A DNA stretch of 64,000 nucleotides from Flammula alnicola (lineage: Eukaryota > Basidiomycota > Agaricomycetes > Agaricales > Strophariaceae): positions 62,001-126,000 of the forward strand of contig JADNRV010000126.1 in the NCBI GenBank assembly GCA_015499995.1, in the 5' to 3' direction. Under the pieces are notes generated by a model, which did not search any database, was not told the DNA's origin, and worked only from the letters and a program-made list of their open reading frames with translations. Positions 58,227-64,000 of this stretch are shown one piece after another (position 1 is the stretch's first letter; every line of letters starts with the position of its first letter). A program made the translations under genes and the position numbers.

Positions 58227-60109
58227 CTATGGTCTTATCGTAGTTCGAGAAGAGTTTCTAGTAGACAATCCTCGCGTCGACTCCGTTCTGTCTTCAAGAA
58301 AATATGCCTGCACGGCGATACAATGACACCATTCAATGTCTTCACGATCTTTTTTATTGCTGATGGTCTGTAAATCTGATTGCATCTCCCTAATATCGAG
58401 CTCAGATGGACCACTATTTGTCAGAATATGGTCATCATCGCTTTCCCAGAACGACATATCCGGGGCTCCAGAAACTGTTTGTAATGTTGCCTTTCCTTTC
58501 CTGCTGGATAAACGAGGCTTTGTGGCTGTTGCCAACGCCCAAGACTGGGCCCGGAAGCACCCAAAAATGACCACCAAAGAGGGCGCGCGCGTTTCATGCA
58601 ATGTATTCTCTTCCAAGTGACGGCGCCAAGCCTCCTGATGTTGTTTCATATATACGCATATGTGGAGTCTTTCGAATTGGTTTATCTTGAGCCGGAGAAT
58701 GCCTTGTGCCAGATGCATCGCTGAGCAGTAGACAAGATCGGGTTTACTCCTCAAACTATCAGGAATGCGAATCCTGGTACGGTCGTCACTGTTCAGGAGG
58801 ATGTCAGCCAAAAATCACTCCGATGGACTGTACGCACGACGCGATTTCTGACCTTGCTTTCGTTTTATCTTTGTTAAATCCACGGATATACAAATTCTTT
58901 TTTTCGCGGGAGAAAATCAGGTTCCTCTTCACGATCTCGGAGACTTTTTTGGGGTAAGGCACAAATCCTGTCGGCGGGTTGAGACCACGGCTAATGTTTT
59001 CATCTTCCGTCTCGAAGATATTGAATAAGGTGTCGAAGCCTCCATCTTCATTGAAGAGCCCGACATCTCCAATGTAGACATTCTTCCCCCATCTTTCAAT
59101 GTGATCATGTTGAGTTGGCGAGGGGTTCCAAAGCGGAATCGTACCGGCTTCTGCGGGGAAAGGGTTTGTTTTCATGTAGTTCTTTATGTGACGCTGCGTG
59201 GTAGTAGGAATGTGATATTTCAGATCCTTGTAAACAGACCGTTAGTGATTGGCATATTCCGTAAGACCGAAATATATACCGGAGCGGTTATAGATTTGGT
59301 GCGAAGTGAACTTGATTGCGAGCCTGTAACGTACATATTTCAAAACACAAACATCGGAGGGGCCTGAAATGAATCATATCCATACCCTGTGACGGAGACG
59401 AATATCTGCTTCGCGAGAAATTTCCTACTCCAAGTGAGTCAGAGCTTTCGCTCAGTGTTACACTAACGTTCGATCGAGTTTGTACATGACCGGAAGTCTT
59501 CTGTAGAATACTTGTGAGTTTCCCTGTGGAGGGACCTGGTAATACATTCCGATTTGAAGTGAGCAATGTTGAAGCCAAAGGATACATAAATCGGAAAGTA
59601 CCACTTAAAAGAACTTGGGGAGCTTCTAGGCTTTGTGACTGATTAAGAAGAAAAAAAGATGTAAGATTTCGAGTTTCAAGTTGGTACAGATCTGTGCTTA
59701 CGCTCGAGCTTTCTAGACCTATAGCTAGCGATGCCTCTTCCAACGGTTGGCTGACACCGGTCAGTTCAGCAACCACTGTTCAATCATCAGTTTAATCAGT
59801 TTCTTGCGAGGATGGAACCCTTACGTCTATGAGTATCTGAATCGGGAACAGAAATGAAGTTGGTGGTGCTGATATATTGAACGGTACCCCTCGAAGCATT
59901 GTGTATAGTCGTACTGCCTTCGATAACTGAATTGCTGTTACCGCTGTTAATATTGTCGTTATTGCTTGTTACGGTTTGCTTTCCGGAAGCTCTGGCGACA
60001 CGAGGGTAAGCATGATTCTCTCAGGTTTAGAGAACTCATAGCAAGTCTAACCTGGCTCCAACTTTGGACTGTATGCCTGGACGCCGATCAGGCTGAGTGA
60101 GCGACTCAT
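58227..60109 (-). CDS. Type I 'IGDVG' family protein 4
   Basis: ATG at 60109 (MSRSLSLIGVQAYSPKLEP), then after a short intron the motif exon with VTSNNDNINSGNSNSVIEG. Middle linker exons lie at about 59290-59780. The core exon (about 58853-59230) has DLKYHIPTT, TIPLWNPSP and YIGDVGLFNEDGGFDTLFNIF. After the conserved phase-2 intron (58789-58852) the last exon (58227-58788) has CSAMHLAQGILRLKI, FGCFRAQSWALATA, FWESDDD, IEWCHCIAVQAYFL and a Ser/Arg/Thr tail. It is the only type I gene on the minus strand and the only one whose N-terminal motif joins cleanly to an ATG in my model. No intact type II partner lies next to it; a type II relic lies beyond its 3' end. Confidence 0.75.
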
Positions 60110-60489
60110 GAAGCAGAGTTTTAGATACATACTTTTCCATGCCTTTTCGAACATGTCCGTATTTCCCAAATGCTAGCGTTACGAGGACTTGGAAAGCACG
60201 GGAAAACGAGTCTAATGCGAGAAGAATGCAAGGGAAGCGAGTGGACTGAGTATTGATATTGCGGGCTTGTCGAAGAACTGAAAACTGAAAACCCCAATAT
60301 ACTTAATTGTTTCCAGATTAAAGGTAAACGCGGACGTTGAAACGTTGACCGCCCATAGCTGGTTACCTGCCCGGCAAAGCCCGAAACACTGCCTCCAAAT
60401 TTTCCCAAATCACTTCGGCAGAGTCCACGAAGGTATATATAATATTTGCGGCTCTCCCAGAAAAGAGCAGGCTCCTAGAACCACCAGCT
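60110..60489. other. Upstream region of type I gene 4
   Basis: No gene was seen. The CCTGGG box of the other type I promoters was not found here. Confidence 0.4.
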
Positions 60490-63400
60490 TCAAGCTTTCA
60501 AAATTTCAAGCGAAGCACAGAAAATTACTGGAGCCAATCCGATCCGAGTGTTGAAAATAGCTACCGTGGCACACGATCTCTAGAATCGTGCGGTCGCTAT
60601 ACACGTGATTCATTAGTCTCATGCTTGATCTCATAGGCCGACGATACAGTTTTGGTCTTCCAGTTTGCACCTTTGGAAAGTTACAAGAAGTAAAGGTTTC
60701 GTCGACTGCTAGATGCGTGACTGAATACCAACACAAATGGAATACCAGTGCTGAATCGACTCCTCAAGGCAAGAGAGATGGTGCAAAAGACTTGCAAGAC
60801 TCTATCCTCGTGAACACCGCATCAAGGCATAGTTTTTCATGTCTGCAGAGATGCAAGCGGCCAGCTAGTCTCCGTCCAACAAATACTCTCGATAGAGGCT
60901 ATTCGGAGTTCGGGATTTCAGCGAGCTGGAGCCTGTCGAAATATCATGTCGTGAAGAGGTCCAATAATCTCTCATTCATTCCAGTAGCAGTCGCACACTT
61001 GCGACTCGTTCATTCGCTCATATTGAAAACAACTTACCTGCCAAGTCAAGTCCGAAGGCACGTCGTAGTGAGGTTAACGTGTCCGAGCCGGATCCGGCTC
61101 TCCATAACATCCATAATAAGCGCAGGACCGCGACGCACCTGTGTTCATATCCCACAGGATCCAAAGAAGCGCCTCGTCGCGAGCTCAAACACCCTGAAAT
61201 GAGCGTCGCCCTCCAAGGGGTAGAAGACAACCCAGTAGCATGCGGGGCGCTGGGGTAAGATCCTCCACATTGCATAGGTGTCAAGTGTACCAGGTAGCAC
61301 AGTCCAGTAATCGGGGTGGTTAAAACACCATTTTTGAAGTAAACCACCTCCGATTTAAGCGCATATATTAACTCCAAAAGGGGAAGATCGCTGAGCCACT
61401 TACGTTGCGACATTTTAGGACTTGTTAGAGCCTTATCACGAGCCGGCCGTTTTGTCTCGCCATATCTGAGCTCCAAGAAGCTGGTAGAAGAGCCCTACAA
61501 GTCACAGTGAGAGCTCGAGGAGAGGGCTAGCTGAGTGTGGAAGCAGGCGATTTAAGAGACTGGAAAAGACCTGCTGCCCCAATCAGCTGGTCGCGTCAGA
61601 TTCTCTGAGCCCTGGGATGAGCACGCTAAGCTACCCTGGATAGCTGTGATTCGAGAGACAGTAACGAAAGGCGCATCAGCCAGTCCCACAGACAATGAAA
61701 AGGGTGCCACTGAGTGTGGCACGACAACATGACGTCGCCCCTTTCGCTATACGCGGGATTGACACGAGATTCGGAGGCAACGGCGCAGGATAGAAAGAAG
61801 ACGACGACGTACATCTGGATCTGCGCAACGTCGCTCAACGAGGCGAGTCAAGAATTCTCTGTCGCGTTCACGCTGTCCGAGCTAATGTACAGACTTGGAA
61901 CGGAATTGAGGTGGGGATTCAACGAACGCGGAGCTGAATATTGAGGACGCGATAAAAGCTAGCTGGCCAGTCGATGTCGCTCAAGAGTTGCAAGGCGTCG
62001 AACGGTTCCAGTGGCCTCCAGCGAGACAATGGGAAAGGAGAAACAAGAAAGAGCAAAAAAAAGTTAACGTTGAATTATCACTTTAATGTTTACGTAATTT
62101 GATGATACAAGAAATCCTGCGTCGTTGCTACCGCCATCTAAGTCTGGATTTTCTTGTCAGATTTCGATATTGCGATATATATCCCGGCAGAGAGAGACTC
62201 ACAAGCTGACTCTCTTCCAATGTTGGCCTCTAGCCGTTGCATCATTCGGACCCGTGTCACACGACAGTCCTAGATTACAGGTTGACTGCAGGAACAAGTT
62301 CTGAATCTCGAGAGGTTGTTCGTGATGGTAGCGCGTTGATCGACCAAGGAAGAACTTCTATTTCTGTGCTGTTAGAAAGCATGCCAAACTCAGGCGCAAG
62401 TGAAAGGGGAGGCGCACAGTAAGTAATCACCTCGAAACATCTTCTGAGAGAGAACCTCTTCCCGCTCTTATTCGTCTGTTTTTCTCTTCTTCGTTTGCTC
62501 TTCTGCAGCTTGGGATCGAGGGTGGTGCGGATCTACAACGACAACTTGGGGGCTTGGTCGTTGGGCGCTTGTAGTCGAGGAGAAGCGTCATACCGTGGAT
62601 GTAAAGAAATTTGCCTTCATTGTTTTCAGGGGAGGACCTTCATTCTCCATGGCACGTCGGGTTTATCAACAAGGAGATTAATTATGTTTGAGCTTGGGAG
62701 AGGTTGTCGTAGGTGCAGACGGTCTGTAGCAGGACGCAGAACACCTGACGATTAGTCGATTACTGAGGTTTGGTATTTGCCCAGCCGTAATCTCAGCTTC
62801 CTGCTCGGAAGTCCATAACAACTGTTCAACAGGTACCTGTATCACTGACGTTGAGCCCGACAGAGCAAGCCAAGTTATTGACAAGGACGCACCTTTTTCC
62901 TCCCGATGACTAATCTACCCTTCCAATATTAAAGTTGCATTTGTTGATCAAATGAAAAAGGCGCAGTGAAGAGCGCGGAGGAGTATTCCACTCTACACAA
63001 TTGAACTGAAGAGGTATGACGCCTCGGGCGAACAGATAATTGACTGAATGACAAAAAAAGTTTAGACAAGAGGAGGAGAACAGCTCGGGATTTACTCACC
63101 ATGGTCCAAGACGCCTTCGGAACTTCAAAGGAGCGCAAAGTCGTCTGAGAAAACGTCAGTGGAAGTCTTAACAACCTAACAACTGAACCGTTTGTTTCCG
63201 GCCCTCTGTGGACGTAATATGTACGTACTAGCCACGTCGAATGGTTTCACACACTCTCATCGACGGAGGCCTCGTGCAAGATGTTTTTTTGGCGGGCAAC
63301 AAAATTTGGTGGCGAGGAATTCATTGCACACAGAATTTAGTACGCTCCCTCCCTGGAATATAGCGGAAGAGATTTTCAACTTGCACTTGGAAACTGGGAG

Positions 63401-63660
63401 AAATTCTTACCTTTCTAGAAAGAAGCCATGATTGCAAATCGAGGCAAGAATTGCAACCATAACGAATAGCTTCATGCAAAAATTTCATGAATGCGTAGAA
63501 GCCTCATGCTTCCCCTTCCCGTCGATCATCCTCGTTGTGATGAGCAGTTTGTGTCAAGAGATGAGTTGGTGCTTGAGAAAGTGCCAGTTGTCCAAGTTAT
63601 TTCTCCACGCTACACGTGCACCACAACAAGACTCGAAACATTTTCCTCTCTTTTTCTGCC
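60490..63660 (+). repeat. Copy 3 of the 3.1-kb repeat
   Basis: Matches copies 1 and 2 from about CTTTCAAAATTTCAAG at the left to GTGCACCACAACAAGACTCGA at the right. The block LTAGTSSES...LIDQG...LLESMPN (about 62280-62390) and the following spliced LGSRVVRIYNDNLG block (about 62508-62560) are present. A single G lost near 61917 breaks the DSTNAEL frame. There is no HeLo-like tail next to this copy. Confidence 0.75.
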
Positions 63661-63711
63661 GCCACTCCACCTGGGACCTTTGCCTCCAAAGTACATACTC
63701 GAGTAGAGCCC

Positions 63712-64000
63712 ATGACAATTATGAGAGGAACTCGATCTCGATTGGATGATGCGAAGAGGGTCCGCCTAGGTAGGAAAGGCTGAGAGATTTTTTAAAGAGG
63801 ATCGTTGGCGTTTTGGTATGTCATCGAGTGCTTTTCGGATGTTCTGACGATTGAATGGCATCTATTCTTACAGATGCTCCACTGGCCCTTATTCACTCAA
63901 TGGGACTTTTACCGAACGCTCATCCCGATCTACATTTCGCTGCATTCTCCGTTGAGGATTCAAGACATTCGCGCCTCCGCCTGGAGGAGATGTTGCACAC
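63712..64000 (+). CDS. Start of an unknown spliced gene, cut by the window edge
   Basis: Exon 1 (63712-63769) reads MTIMRGTRSRLDDAKRVRL. A GT-AG intron (gtaggaa...ttcttacag) leads in frame into exon 2 (63874 onward), DAPLALIHSMGLLPNAHPD then FAAFSVEDSRHSRLRLEEM, which is open to the end of the window. No family is recognisable from 62 residues. The gene begins about 50 bases after copy 3 of the 3.1-kb repeat, whose end may supply part of its promoter. Confidence 0.6.

Noticed and set aside
35925..63660. 3.1-kb repeats as LTR retrotransposons
   Set aside because: No long terminal repeats, primer-binding site or polymerase/integrase motifs were found in any copy.
1..64000. tRNA and rRNA genes
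   Set aside because: I scanned for GTTCGA-type T-loops and paired acceptor stems by eye and found no convincing cloverleaf; a covariance-model scan would be needed to exclude them.

Overview
The window is from a filamentous fungus, most likely a mushroom-forming basidiomycete (Agaricomycetes). The signs are short introns (about 50-140 nt) with GT-AG ends in nearly every gene, a HET-domain gene, a heterotrimeric G-alpha subunit, a cullin-4-like gene, a hAT transposase relic, and large local paralogue families of otherwise unrecognised proteins. All calls come from reading the sequence; nothing was searched against a database.

Region 1 (1-22.3 kb) is built around a large inverted duplication. 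Each arm (about 1.04-7.43 kb on +, and 15.87-22.15 kb on -) carries a decayed GH47 alpha-1,2-mannosidase followed by a HET-domain gene. The left HET gene is intact and the right one is broken. Between the arms lies an intact 11-exon G-alpha gene (9773-11742, minus), whose reading frame only closes on the conserved G-alpha C-terminus if a single-nucleotide exon (position 9954) is used. The segment downstream of G-alpha is copied at the left edge of the window.

Region 2 (22.3-32.5 kb) holds a CUL4-like cullin with three single-base frame breaks, a secreted Gly/His-rich tandem-repeat protein with RR sites between its units (Kex2-processed type), a partial copy of that gene separated from it by a hAT relic, a SLOG/LOG-like protein and a multi-pass membrane protein.

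Region 3 (33-60 kb) is an accessory cluster of two related, unrecognised families that share an 'IGDVG...GxF...FNxF' block and a later 'SWA' block. Type I genes (33.0, 44.6, 51.8 and 60.1 kb) begin with an Asn/Ser/Gly motif and type II genes (43.5 and 51.1 kb, plus relics at 46.5 and 57.7 kb) end near a hydrophobic segment. Type II and type I sit head to head in two tandem modules (41.7-46.4 and 49.25-53.4 kb). Next to the first module is a predicted four-helix HeLo/MLKL-like protein with two C-terminal motif repeats, a layout like amyloid-signalled cell-death executors. A short gene at 14 kb shares its upstream DNA with this executor and carries the type I Asn/Ser/Gly motif. My inference is that this is a non-self recognition or programmed-cell-death locus that uses motif-motif (possibly amyloid) signalling; it is a hypothesis.

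Repeats: a ~3.1 kb dispersed repeat (three copies at 36-39, 54-57 and 60.5-63.7 kb), a clean 589-bp MITE with TA target duplication (47571-48159), and the start of an unknown spliced gene running off the right edge.
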